Assembly: GCA_947624875.1 (NCBI GenBank)
Contig: CANQMA010000012.1
Span: forward strand, 1-40,869
DNA from: an uncultured Lachnospiraceae bacterium
GTDB taxonomy: Bacteria; Bacillota; Clostridia; Lachnospirales; Lachnospiraceae
Direction: 5' to 3'
Length of the DNA stretch: 40,869 bases
The notes beneath the pieces were generated by a model, which was given only the letters and a program-made list of their open reading frames with translations, searched no databases and was not told the DNA's origin. Within the stretch, counting starts at the first letter, position 1; each line of letters starts with the position of its first letter. Of this stretch, positions 16,357 through 25,767 are shown piece by piece. A program made the position numbers and the translations under genes.

Positions 16357-16495
16357 ATCAAAGCCCTCCATTTGGATAAATTTTCTTGGTAATAATTATA
16401 ATACTATTTTAGCCGAAAATAAAGCGGTAATACATAAAAAACTGAATTAGAGTGTGAACGAATTGTAAAAAATTGTTAAAAATGAATTTTAAGTA

Positions 16496-16523
16496 TTGAT
16501 TTAATCTGAAAAAGTGTTAGTAT
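16496..16523 (+). promoter_or_regulatory. Probable sigma-A promoter of groESL
   Basis: TTGATT (16496-16501), 16 nt, TAGTAT (16518-16523). The CIRCE operator starts 12 nt after the -10, so HrcA bound there would block transcription start or clearance. The -10 could also be TATATG three bases later. Confidence 0.55.
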
Positions 16524-16535
16524 ATGTATTAGCGT

Positions 16536-16562
16536 TTGGCACTCAATAATAGAGAGTGCTAA
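16536..16562. promoter_or_regulatory. CIRCE element (HrcA operator)
   Basis: TTGGCACTC-N9-GAGTGCTAA matches the CIRCE consensus TTAGCACTC-N9-GAGTGCTAA at 17 of 18 positions. HrcA bound here represses groES-groEL until heat or protein stress titrates GroEL. Confidence 0.97.
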
Positions 16563-16591
16563 CAAGTCAAAGAATAAATGGAGGTAAAAAA

Positions 16592-16867
16592 ATGAAATTA
16601 GTACCATTAGCAGACAGAGTTGTATTAAAACAGGTCTCAGCAGAAGAAAAAACAAAATCCGGCATCATTCTGACAAGCCAGTCCCAGGAAAAGCCGCAGC
16701 AGGCAGAGGTTGTTGCTGTCGGTCCGGGCACAGATGAAGTAAAGATGACGGTTCAGATTGGAGACAAGGTCGTTTATTCAAAATACGCAGGCAGTGAAGT
16801 AAAACTGGACGATGAGGAATATATCATTGTAAAACAGAGTGATATTCTTGCAATTGTACAGGATTAA
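16592..16867 (+). CDS. groES: Co-chaperonin GroES
   Basis: The 91-residue subunit forms the heptameric lid of the GroEL chamber. MKLVPLADRVVLKQ, the mobile loop near residues 18-32 (EEKTKSGIILTSQSQEKPQ) and the end YIIVKQSDILAIVQD are standard for the family. GGAGG 7 nt before ATG 16592 fixes the start. The gene is first in a two-gene operon under the CIRCE element, with groEL 62 nt downstream. Confidence 0.97.
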   Translation: MKLVPLADRVVLKQVSAEEKTKSGIILTSQSQEKPQQAEVVAVGPGTDEVKMTVQIGDKVVYSKYAGSEVKLDDEEYIIVKQSDILAIVQD

Positions 16868-16896
16868 TTTGGAATCAAGACATTAAAAATAGTTGA

Positions 16897-18552
<1,656 letters not shown>

Positions 18553-18577
18553 TGGATAAACTGTAAAAGGAAAATCT

Positions 18578-18614
18578 GCGGGAACTGTTAAAAAAGACAG
18601 TTCCTGCTTTTTTT
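18578..18614 (+). terminator. Intrinsic terminator of groESL
   Basis: An 11-bp stem, GCGGGAACTGT (18578-18588) with ACAGTTCCTGC (18597-18607), has one G-T pair and an 8-nt loop and is followed by seven T. Confidence 0.93.
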
Positions 18615-18624
18615 ATATTCAAAA

Positions 18625-18652
18625 GTATATTTTTTTCGGGCCCGCATATATT
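18625..18652 (+). promoter_or_regulatory. Possible sporulation (sigma-E-like) promoter
   Basis: CATATATT (18645-18652) fits the sigma-E -10 CATAYANT, and GTATATTT (18625-18632) is one base off the -35 pattern KMATATTT. The 12-nt spacer is shorter than the usual 13-15, so this is tentative. It is the only promoter-like pair before the next gene. Confidence 0.3.
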
Positions 18653-18680
18653 GTAACAATGATATTTCTGGGATGAATCA

Positions 18681-19922
18681 ATGATTATTAGGACGCAGGA
18701 AGAATCAACAGACAGGGGAGAATTGCAGGTCAACGTAGTTGATGATGAAAATATACCGATTCAGGACGCGAAGGTCATTATCCGGGACACAGATAATCAG
18801 GTGGTGGAGGAAATTCAAACAGACCGTTCGGGACAGACCGAAAATATCACTTTATCCACGCCGCCTTTAGCATATAGTCTGGACGAAAATAATGAGCAGA
18901 GACCTTATGCAAATTATAATGTGGAGATTGAGGCTGAAGGATTCCAACTGGAAAATATAATAAACGTTGAGGTTCTGCCTGACGAACTGGCAATTCAAAA
19001 TATCCGCATCTCAAGACAAGTTTCCGGAACTATTACGATTGAACCGCATACCCTTTACAAAGAGTATCCGGAAAAGATACCGGAGGCAGAAATTAAAGAT
19101 GTCAACGAGCCGGGAGAAATTGTTTTAAGCAGAGTTGTAGTACCGGAATATATTGTCGTACATGACGGTACACCGGAGAGCAGTGCGGAAGACTATTATG
19201 TATTATACAGAGATTATATTAAAAATGTGGCTTCCTCAGAAATCTATGCGACATGGCCGGAGGAAACGCTGCGGGCAAATATTTTGGCAATCATGTCGTT
19301 TACGATGAACCGGGTTTATACGGAATGGTATCGGAACAAAGGATACGATTTTACGATTACGTCATCTACTGCTTATGACCAGAAATGGATTTATGGAAGA
19401 AATGTTTATGAATCCATCAGCAGGATTGTTGATAATATCTTTAATCTGTACTTATCCAGACCGGATGTCCGTCAGCCGATTCTGACGCAATACTGCGATG
19501 GAAAACAGGTCACCTGCCCGAACTGGCTCAGCCAGTGGGGTTCCTGTAATTTGGGGGAACAGGGGCGCACGGCAATTGAAATTTTGCGGTATTATTATGG
19601 AAATGATATCTACATTAATTCTGCAGAGCAGATTTCCGGTGTTCCGGCTTCATGGCCGGGTTACAATCTTTCCGTTGGAAGCAGAGGCGAAAAAGTGATG
19701 CAGCTGCAGGAACAACTGGACACAATCGCACAAGCTTATCCGGCAATTCCAAGGATTGCGGCAGATGGTATTTATGGCGAAAAGACAAAGGCGGCTGTGG
19801 CGGAGTTTCAGCATATATTTAATATGCCGATAAGCGGTGTCGTCGACTTTGCTACATGGTATAAGATTTCAGCTATTTATGTCGGGGTAACAAGAATTGG
19901 GGAAGGCGTAGACCGGAGATAA
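18681..19922 (+). CDS. Putative SpoIID-like and peptidoglycan-binding domain protein
   Basis: The 413-residue protein has no signal peptide or membrane segment. Residues about 12-115 look like a beta-sandwich of the carboxypeptidase-regulatory type (VNVVDDENIPIQDAKVIIRD). Residues about 165-310 recall the SpoIID/LytB amidase-enhancer fold: EETLRANILAIMSFTMNRVYTEW, then a TQYCDGKQVTCPNWLSQWGSCNLGEQGRTAIEILRYYYGNDI segment that parallels the SpoIID SQYGA...A..IL.YYYPG motif. This link is from pattern and is moderate. Residues about 325-400 are a clear PG_binding_1 domain (LSVGSRGEKVMQLQEQL, DGIYGEKTKAAVAEFQ). The ribosome site is weak (GGGAT 6 nt before ATG), so the start is less certain. Such proteins in spore formers usually act on cortex or wall, but lack of an export signal is odd. 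Confidence 0.7.
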   Translation: MIIRTQEESTDRGELQVNVVDDENIPIQDAKVIIRDTDNQVVEEIQTDRSGQTENITLSTPPLAYSLDENNEQRPYANYNVEIEAEGFQLENIINVEVLPDELAIQNIRISRQVSGTITIEPHTLYKEYPEKIPEAEIKDVNEPGEIVLSRVVVPEYIVVHDGTPESSAEDYYVLYRDYIKNVASSEIYATWPEETLRANILAIMSFTMNRVYTEWYRNKGYDFTITSSTAYDQKWIYGRNVYESISRIVDNIFNLYLSRPDVRQPILTQYCDGKQVTCPNWLSQWGSCNLGEQGRTAIEILRYYYGNDIYINSAEQISGVPASWPGYNLSVGSRGEKVMQLQEQLDTIAQAYPAIPRIAADGIYGEKTKAAVAEFQHIFNMPISGVVDFATWYKISAIYVGVTRIGEGVDRR

Positions 19923-19998
19923 AATGACATCGGATCTGATGTAAAATATTCATAGGGACAAAGGAAAAAAATCAAGTTTCTATTGGAATGTAAATAGA
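19923..19998. other. Short intergenic stretch with two small palindromes
   Basis: ACATC-N6-GATGT (19927-19942) and TTTCTATT-N8-AATAGAAA (19977-20000) are inverted repeats between the peptidoglycan-binding gene and its terminator. The second overlaps the terminator stem by two bases. No gene is visible. Confidence 0.4.
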
Positions 19999-20033
19999 AA
20001 GGGGCGGCAGAATGAAACTGTCGTTCCTTTTTT
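19999..20033 (+). terminator. Intrinsic terminator before carA
   Basis: AAGGGGCGGCAG (19999-20010) pairs over 12 positions with CTGTCGTTCCTT (20018-20029), three of them G-T, around a 7-nt loop, followed by a T-run. Confidence 0.85.
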
Positions 20034-20054
20034 ATGAAAAAATCCAAATCGATA

Positions 20055-20083
20055 TTGAATTAGATGCGCTTTTTTGATATAAT
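20055..20083 (+). promoter_or_regulatory. Sigma-A promoter of carAB
   Basis: TTGAAT (20055-20060), 17 nt, TATAAT (20078-20083). The expected start near 20090 gives a leader of about 70 nt. Confidence 0.8.
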
Positions 20084-20105
20084 TCTGTAAGTTTAATATT
20101 GTGGT

Positions 20106-20130
20106 GAAAGTGCGCCTTTTTGCCACTTTC
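20106..20130 (+). promoter_or_regulatory. Hairpin in the carA leader
   Basis: GAAAGTG (20106-20112) pairs with CACTTTC (20124-20130), and an inner GC/GC pair with a bulged C can extend it. It lies inside the predicted leader. No T-run follows, so it is not a terminator by itself. A PyrR-binding or arginine-linked role cannot be shown. Confidence 0.35.
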
Positions 20131-20159
20131 TTCTTACAACAAAAGAAAGGAAAAGATTT

Positions 20160-21239
20160 ATGAACGCATATCTCATACTGGAAGATGGGACTGTTTTTCA
20201 GGGGACGTCTATTGGATCAACAAAAGAAATCATTAGTGAGATTGTTTTCAACACTTCCATGTGGGGCTATCTGGAAGTGCTGACAGATCCGTCTTATGCG
20301 GGACAGGCTGTCTGCATGACATATCCTCTGATTGGGAACTATGGCATCTGTAGAGAGGACATGGAGTCTCTCAGACCTTGGCCGGATGGATATATTGTAA
20401 ATGAGTTAAGCAGGATGCCGAGTAATTTCCGGTGTGATGATACAATTCAAAATTTCTTGGAAGCACATGACATTCCGGGTGTTGCGGGGATTGACACCAG
20501 AGCCCTGACGAAAATCCTTCGGGAAAAGGGAACCATGAACGGAATGATTACAACGAATTCATATGATGATCTGACGGAGGTTCTTGAAAAAATCAGAACC
20601 TATACTGTCAGCGGCGTCGTGAAGAGAGTTTCCTGCAAACAGAAAAAGAGACTGAAAGCAGACGGCCCGCGAGTGGCATTGCTGGATATTGGAGCGAAAA
20701 ATAATATTGGGGAATCACTAAACAAAAGAGGTTGTGATGTGACCATTTATCCGTGTGATACTTCCGCAGAAGAGATTATTGAATCAAATCCTGACGGAAT
20801 CATGCTTTCCAATGGACCGGGCGATCCAAAGGAATGTGTTTATCAGATTGAACAGATTAAAAAATTTTATGAGACAGACATCCCGATTTTTGCAATCTGT
20901 CTGGGACATCAGCTTGTGGCGCTTGCCACCGGCGCAGATACCAAAAAAATGAAGTATGGACATCGTGGGGGAAATCATCCGGTAAAGGATTTGAAAAGCG
21001 GACGGGTTTATATTTCCTCACAGAATCATGGATATATGGTTGATGGAGACACCATTGACCCAACGATTGCTGAGATTGCGTTTATCAATGTAAATGACCA
21101 GACCGTAGAGGGACTGCGGTACAAAGAGAAAAATATATTTACCGTTCAATTCCATCCGGAGGCATGTCCGGGTCCACAGGATTCCGACTTGTTGTTTGAC
21201 GAATTTATGCAGATGATGGAGGTACGGAAGAATGGCTAG
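20160..21239 (+). CDS. carA: Carbamoyl-phosphate synthase small (glutaminase) subunit
   Basis: The 359-residue subunit hydrolyses glutamine and channels ammonia to CarB for carbamoyl phosphate, the shared precursor of arginine and pyrimidines. The N-terminal half begins AYLILEDGTVFQGTSIG. The class I amidotransferase domain holds MLSNGPGDPKE, the nucleophile elbow FAICLGHQL and the HPEACPGPQDS His-Glu pair. AAAGGA lies upstream of the ATG. The stop lies inside the start of carB (8-nt overlap), so the subunits are translationally coupled for equal output. Confidence 0.97.
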   Translation: MNAYLILEDGTVFQGTSIGSTKEIISEIVFNTSMWGYLEVLTDPSYAGQAVCMTYPLIGNYGICREDMESLRPWPDGYIVNELSRMPSNFRCDDTIQNFLEAHDIPGVAGIDTRALTKILREKGTMNGMITTNSYDDLTEVLEKIRTYTVSGVVKRVSCKQKKRLKADGPRVALLDIGAKNNIGESLNKRGCDVTIYPCDTSAEEIIESNPDGIMLSNGPGDPKECVYQIEQIKKFYETDIPIFAICLGHQLVALATGADTKKMKYGHRGGNHPVKDLKSGRVYISSQNHGYMVDGDTIDPTIAEIAFINVNDQTVEGLRYKEKNIFTVQFHPEACPGPQDSDLLFDEFMQMMEVRKNG

Positions 21240-24200
21240 AGATTTAAGCATTAAAAAAGTACTGGTAATTGGTTCCGGCCCGATTGTTATTGGTCAGGCT
21301 GCGGAGTTTGACTATGCCGGAACGCAGGCATGCCGCTCATTAAAAGAAGAGGGCATTGAGGTTGTTCTCTTAAATTCTAATCCGGCTACGATTATGACAG
21401 ATAAGGACATTGCGGACGAGGTTTATATTGAACCATTAACCGTTCCGGTGTTAAAAAAGATTATTGAAATAGAAAAACCGGACAGTATTCTGCCAACCCT
21501 TGGAGGACAGGCGGGACTAAACCTCGCCATGGAAATTGCCGAGACCGGCTTTTTGGAGGAACACCATTGTCGATTGATCGGTACGACCGCTGCAACGATT
21601 AAGAAAGCGGAAGACCGTTTGGAATTTAAAGAGACCATGGAAAAAATCGGGGAACCATGCGCCCCGTCGCTCGTAGTAGAAAATATTGAGGATGGGATTG
21701 CGTTCTCAAATCAAATCGGCTATCCGGTTGTGTTGAGACCTGCTTATACGCTTGGTGGAAGCGGTGGAGGAATTGCACATAACCAGACAGAATTGGTTGA
21801 AATTCTTGAAAACGGACTGCGTCTTTCCCGTGTTGGACAGGTTCTTGTAGAGCGCTGTATTGCCGGCTGGAAAGAAATCGAATATGAAGTGATGCGGGAT
21901 TCCGCCGGAAACTGTATCACGGTTTGTAACATGGAAAATATTGACCCGGTTGGTGTGCATACCGGAGACAGCATTGTTGTCGCACCGTCACAGACGATTG
22001 GCGACAAAGAACACCAGATGCTTCGGACCTCAGCGTTGAATATTATCAATGAATTGCAGATTACCGGTGGATGTAACGTACAGTACGCGCTTCATCCGGA
22101 AAGTTTTGAATATTGTGTGATTGAAGTCAATCCGCGTGTGAGCCGTTCTTCAGCGTTGGCTTCAAAAGCAACCGGATATCCGATTGCGAAAGTTGCAGCT
22201 AAAATTGCGCTGGGATATACACTGGATGAAATAAAAAATGCGATTACACAAAAAACCTACGCATCGTTTGAGCCAACACTGGACTACTGTGTGGTCAAAA
22301 TTCCAAGACTTCCGTTTGATAAGTTTATTACTGCCAGCAGAAAACTGACAACACAGATGAAAGCCACCGGAGAGGTGATGAGTATCTGTAATAATTTCGA
22401 GGGGGCGCTGATGAAAGCCATCCGTTCTCTGGAGCAGCATGTCGAATGTCTGCTGGACTATGATTTTTCCGGATTGGATGATGATGAGCTTGAAGAGATG
22501 CTTGACAAAGTCGACGACAGACGGATCTGGGTAATCGCGGAAGCGCTCAGACGGGGTGTCAGCTATGACCATATCCATGAAGTTACAATGATTGACAAGT
22601 GGTTTATCGACAAACTTGCTGTCATTGTTGAAATGGAACAGTCCCTGCAAAAGGAACCATTGACACCGGAATTATTGAGAAGAGCAAAACGGATTGAATT
22701 TCCGGACAGTGCCATAGAGAGACTGACAAATATCCCACAGGAAAAAATCAAAGAGATGCGGTATGAAAACAATATTACTGCATCATACAAAATGGTAGAT
22801 ACCTGCGCAGCAGAATTTGAGGCCGCAACGCCATATTATTATTCGGTTTATGGAGGAGAAAATGAGGCGGCGAAGACCAATCCGCCAAAGAAAGTCCTTG
22901 TCTTGGGTTCCGGTCCAATCCGGATTGGACAGGGAATTGAATTTGATTTCTGTTCCGTTCATTGTACATGGGCATTTAAAGAGAAAGGATATGAGACAAT
23001 TATTGTCAACAATAATCCGGAAACGGTATCTACGGACTTTGATATTGCGGACAAACTGTATTTTGAGCCGCTGACACCGGAGGACGTGGAAAATATTGTC
23101 AATATTGAAAAGCCGGACGGCGCGGTTGTTCAGTTTGGCGGACAGACTGCAATCAAATTGACGGAAGCGCTGATGAAAATGGGCGTTCCGATTCTTGGAA
23201 CGAAAGCAGAAGATGTCGATGCTGCCGAAGATCGGGAATTATTTGATCAAATCTTAGAGCAGTGTGGAATTCCAAGACCTTCGGGCGGTACAGTATATAC
23301 TGCTGATGAAGCAAAACGTGTGGCAAATGAATTGGGTTATCCGGTACTGGTCAGACCATCTTATGTCTTAGGCGGCCAGGGAATGCAGATTGCCACAAAT
23401 GACCAGGAAATCGAAGAGTTTATGGGAATTATCAATCGAATTGCCCAAGACCATCCGATTTTGGTAGATAAATATTTACAGGGAACAGAAGTCGAAGTCG
23501 ATGCAATCTGTGACGGTACCGATATTCTGATTCCGGGCGTCATGGAACATATTGAGCGTGCCGGCGTTCATTCCGGAGACAGTATTTCCGTATATCCTGC
23601 ATATTCGCTCCCACAGAATATCGTGGATACGATTGAAGATTATACGAAAAAGCTTGCGATGTCACTGCATGTCAAGGGAATGATCAACATTCAGTTTATT
23701 GTGTGTGACGGAAAGGTTTATGTCATCGAGGTCAATCCGCGTTCTTCCCGTACGGTTCCATATATCAGCAAGGTTACCGGCATTCCAATTGTAAAACTGG
23801 CGGCAAAATGTATTATTGGAAAGACCATCCGGGAATTGGGATATACGCCGGGATTGCAGCCAAATGCAGATTATTATGCAATTAAGATGCCTGTGTTCTC
23901 GTTTGAAAAAATCCGGGGCGCTGAGACGAGCCTTGGACCGGAAATGAAATCTACCGGAGAATGTTTGGGAATCGCAAAAGAATTTAATGAGGCGCTTTAC
24001 AAAGCATTTCTTGGTTCCGGCGTTGTTCTTCCGAAGCACAAGAAAATGATTATCTCTGTAAAAGACGCAGATAAGCAGGAAGTGATTCCTCTAGCGCAGC
24101 GGTTTGAAAAATTAGGTTATGAAATTTATGCAACAAGAAGTACAGCAGAAATTCTCCGCGAACATGGTGTTGATGCAATCAAGGTAAATAAAATTCAGCA

Positions 24201-24429
24201 GGAAGCGCCGACCGTAATGGATTTGCTTCTGGAGCATAAAATTGATATTGTCATTGACACGCCGACGCAGGGAAGAGATAAAAACCGTGATGGATTTATA
24301 ATCCGACGTGTCTCTATCGAAACCGGTGTCAACTGTTTTACCAGTCTGGATACCGTTGATGCATTACTCACCAGTTTGGAAAGTGAAGCAAAAGATAATT
24401 TAACATTGGTCGATATTGCAAAAATATAA
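21232..24429 (+). CDS. carB: Carbamoyl-phosphate synthase large subunit
   Basis: The 1065-residue subunit has two homologous ATP-grasp halves. The first (about 1-400) phosphorylates bicarbonate and the second (about 550-935) phosphorylates carbamate. VLVIGSGPIVIGQAAEFDYAG near the start and VLGSGPIRIGQGIEFDF near residue 560 are the paired glycine-rich loops. EVNPRVSRSSALASKATGYP and EVNPRSSRTVPYISKVTGIP are the paired metal-binding motifs. A C-terminal MGS-like regulatory domain follows (about 940-1065). GGAGGTACGGAAGA precedes the ATG, inside carA. Full family length with no damage. Confidence 0.97.
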   Translation: MARDLSIKKVLVIGSGPIVIGQAAEFDYAGTQACRSLKEEGIEVVLLNSNPATIMTDKDIADEVYIEPLTVPVLKKIIEIEKPDSILPTLGGQAGLNLAMEIAETGFLEEHHCRLIGTTAATIKKAEDRLEFKETMEKIGEPCAPSLVVENIEDGIAFSNQIGYPVVLRPAYTLGGSGGGIAHNQTELVEILENGLRLSRVGQVLVERCIAGWKEIEYEVMRDSAGNCITVCNMENIDPVGVHTGDSIVVAPSQTIGDKEHQMLRTSALNIINELQITGGCNVQYALHPESFEYCVIEVNPRVSRSSALASKATGYPIAKVAAKIALGYTLDEIKNAITQKTYASFEPTLDYCVVKIPRLPFDKFITASRKLTTQMKATGEVMSICNNFEGALMKAIRSLEQHVECLLDYDFSGLDDDELEEMLDKVDDRRIWVIAEALRRGVSYDHIHEVTMIDKWFIDKLAVIVEMEQSLQKEPLTPELLRRAKRIEFPDSAIERLTNIPQEKIKEMRYENNITASYKMVDTCAAEFEAATPYYYSVYGGENEAAKTNPPKKVLVLGSGPIRIGQGIEFDFCSVHCTWAFKEKGYETIIVNNNPETVSTDFDIADKLYFEPLTPEDVENIVNIEKPDGAVVQFGGQTAIKLTEALMKMGVPILGTKAEDVDAAEDRELFDQILEQCGIPRPSGGTVYTADEAKRVANELGYPVLVRPSYVLGGQGMQIATNDQEIEEFMGIINRIAQDHPILVDKYLQGTEVEVDAICDGTDILIPGVMEHIERAGVHSGDSISVYPAYSLPQNIVDTIEDYTKKLAMSLHVKGMINIQFIVCDGKVYVIEVNPRSSRTVPYISKVTGIPIVKLAAKCIIGKTIRELGYTPGLQPNADYYAIKMPVFSFEKIRGAETSLGPEMKSTGECLGIAKEFNEALYKAFLGSGVVLPKHKKMIISVKDADKQEVIPLAQRFEKLGYEIYATRSTAEILREHGVDAIKVNKIQQEAPTVMDLLLEHKIDIVIDTPTQGRDKNRDGFIIRRVSIETGVNCFTSLDTVDALLTSLESEAKDNLTLVDIAKI

Positions 24430-24450
24430 GATTCATTTCGGAGGACTTTT

Positions 24451-25680
24451 ATGGGATATAAGGAAATATATGATTTATTAGAGCAAAAGGATCAGACGCA
24501 TCTGCTAAAATATTATGGACTGCTGGATGAAAATCAGAGAGAGGCACTGCTGGAACAGATTTCTAATATTGATTTTGATTTACTGAACCTGCTTAAGCAG
24601 GATGTGGGCAAAATGAAAAAAGGCGTTATTACTCCGCTTACAGACGCGGTTTCCGTCAAGGAAATTGAAAAGAAACGAGAGCATTTTCAAGAGATTGGAG
24701 TGCAGGCAATCCGTGACGGAAAAATCGGCGCATTGCTTTTAGCCGGCGGTATGGGAACCCGACTTGGTTCCGATAAACCAAAAGGGATGTATAATATCGG
24801 ACTTACCAAAGAAGTCTATATTTTTGAAATGCTGATTAGAAATCTCATGCAGGTGGTTGAAGAAACCGGAGCGTGGATTCCTCTTTATATCATGACGAGT
24901 GAAAAAAACGATATTGACACCAGACAGTTTTTCAAGGATATGAACTATTTTGGCTATAATCCGGATTTTGTAGACTTTTTTGTACAGAAAATGGCTCCGG
25001 CTGCGAACTATGATGGAAAAATCTATCTTGAAGAAAAAGACCGTGTTGCCACATCGCCAAATGGAAATGGAGGTTGGTTTATTTCCTTTGTAGAATCCGG
25101 TCTCGAAGAAAAAGCCAAAAAGGCGGGGGTTTCCCATTTAAATGTTTTCGCAGTGGACAATGTCTGCCAGAGAATTGCAGACCCTTGTTTTGTCGGTGCG
25201 GCGATAGAAGGAAATTACAGCTGCGCCGCCAAAGTTGTTGCAAAACAAAGACCGGAAGAAAAGGTTGGTGTGCTTTGCTTAGAAGACGGAAAGCCATCGA
25301 TTGTAGAATATTATGAACTCTCCGAAGATATGGCAAGAGAACGCGATGAAAACGGAGAATTGGTATACAAGTATGGTGTAATCTTAAATTATCTGTTTCG
25401 CATTGAAGATTTGGAAAAAAATCTGTCTGAAAATCTTGCAGTTCATGTGGTGGAAAAGAAAATCGAACATCTGGATGAACAGGGGAAAAAAGTAAAGCCG
25501 GAAGTGGAGAACGGGTTCAAATTTGAAACCCTGGTGCTCGATATGATTCATATGATGGATAATTGTCTGGCATACGAGGTAGTTCGTGAAAAAGAATTTG
25601 CTCCAATAAAAAATAAGGAGGGGGTTGATTCCGTGGAAACAGCCCGGGAATTATTGAAGCAAAATGGTGTAGAATTGTAA
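24451..25680 (+). CDS. UDPGP-family nucleotidyltransferase (UDP-sugar pyrophosphorylase)
   Basis: The 409-residue cytosolic enzyme transfers a nucleotidyl group from UTP to a sugar 1-phosphate. The nucleotide-binding loop LLLAGGMGTRLGSDKPKGMYNIG (Gly99, Gly100, Thr103, Arg104) and TSPNGNGGWF are diagnostic of the eukaryote-type UDPGP family, which includes UDP-N-acetylglucosamine and UDP-glucose pyrophosphorylases. It is not the bacterial GalU or GlmU type. HLNVFAVDNVCQRIADPCFVG holds the metal-binding Asp. The sugar cannot be told from sequence; GlcNAc-1-P is favoured because related bacterial members are named so. GGAGG upstream supports the start. It follows carB by 21 nt, so it may be co-transcribed with carAB. 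Confidence 0.88.
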   Translation: MGYKEIYDLLEQKDQTHLLKYYGLLDENQREALLEQISNIDFDLLNLLKQDVGKMKKGVITPLTDAVSVKEIEKKREHFQEIGVQAIRDGKIGALLLAGGMGTRLGSDKPKGMYNIGLTKEVYIFEMLIRNLMQVVEETGAWIPLYIMTSEKNDIDTRQFFKDMNYFGYNPDFVDFFVQKMAPAANYDGKIYLEEKDRVATSPNGNGGWFISFVESGLEEKAKKAGVSHLNVFAVDNVCQRIADPCFVGAAIEGNYSCAAKVVAKQRPEEKVGVLCLEDGKPSIVEYYELSEDMARERDENGELVYKYGVILNYLFRIEDLEKNLSENLAVHVVEKKIEHLDEQGKKVKPEVENGFKFETLVLDMIHMMDNCLAYEVVREKEFAPIKNKEGVDSVETARELLKQNGVEL

Positions 25681-25721
25681 TATTTTGTGTTTGGAACATG
25701 ATAAATTTGAATAGGTTTTTA

Positions 25722-25747
25722 TTGGGGTTGCTGAAAAGTAACCCCAA
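25722..25747. other. Small hairpin upstream of argS
   Basis: TTGGGGTT (25722-25729) and AACCCCAA (25740-25747) form an 8-bp stem with a 10-nt loop ending 9 nt before the argS AGGAGG. No T-run follows on the plus strand. It could be an end of the upstream transcript or a leader structure. The gap is too short for a T-box. Confidence 0.35.
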
Positions 25748-25767
25748 AAACATATCAGGAGGATTTG

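Noticed and set aside
15815-16450. 211-codon plus-strand ORF opposite the LEA-like gene
   Set aside because: It is a mirror of the repeat-rich minus-strand gene, with Ser/Ala/Phe runs and no ribosome binding site. The minus-strand gene has a clear start.
20101-20163. 20-codon GTG-started leader ORF overlapping the carA start
   Set aside because: It ends in an ATGA overlap like the leader ORF at 4419, but has no ribosome binding site and its bases are needed for the hairpin; likely chance.
25681-25767. T-box riboswitch before argS (also considered before glnS, 13778-13820)
   Set aside because: Both leaders are too short and lack the T-box sequence and terminator pair.
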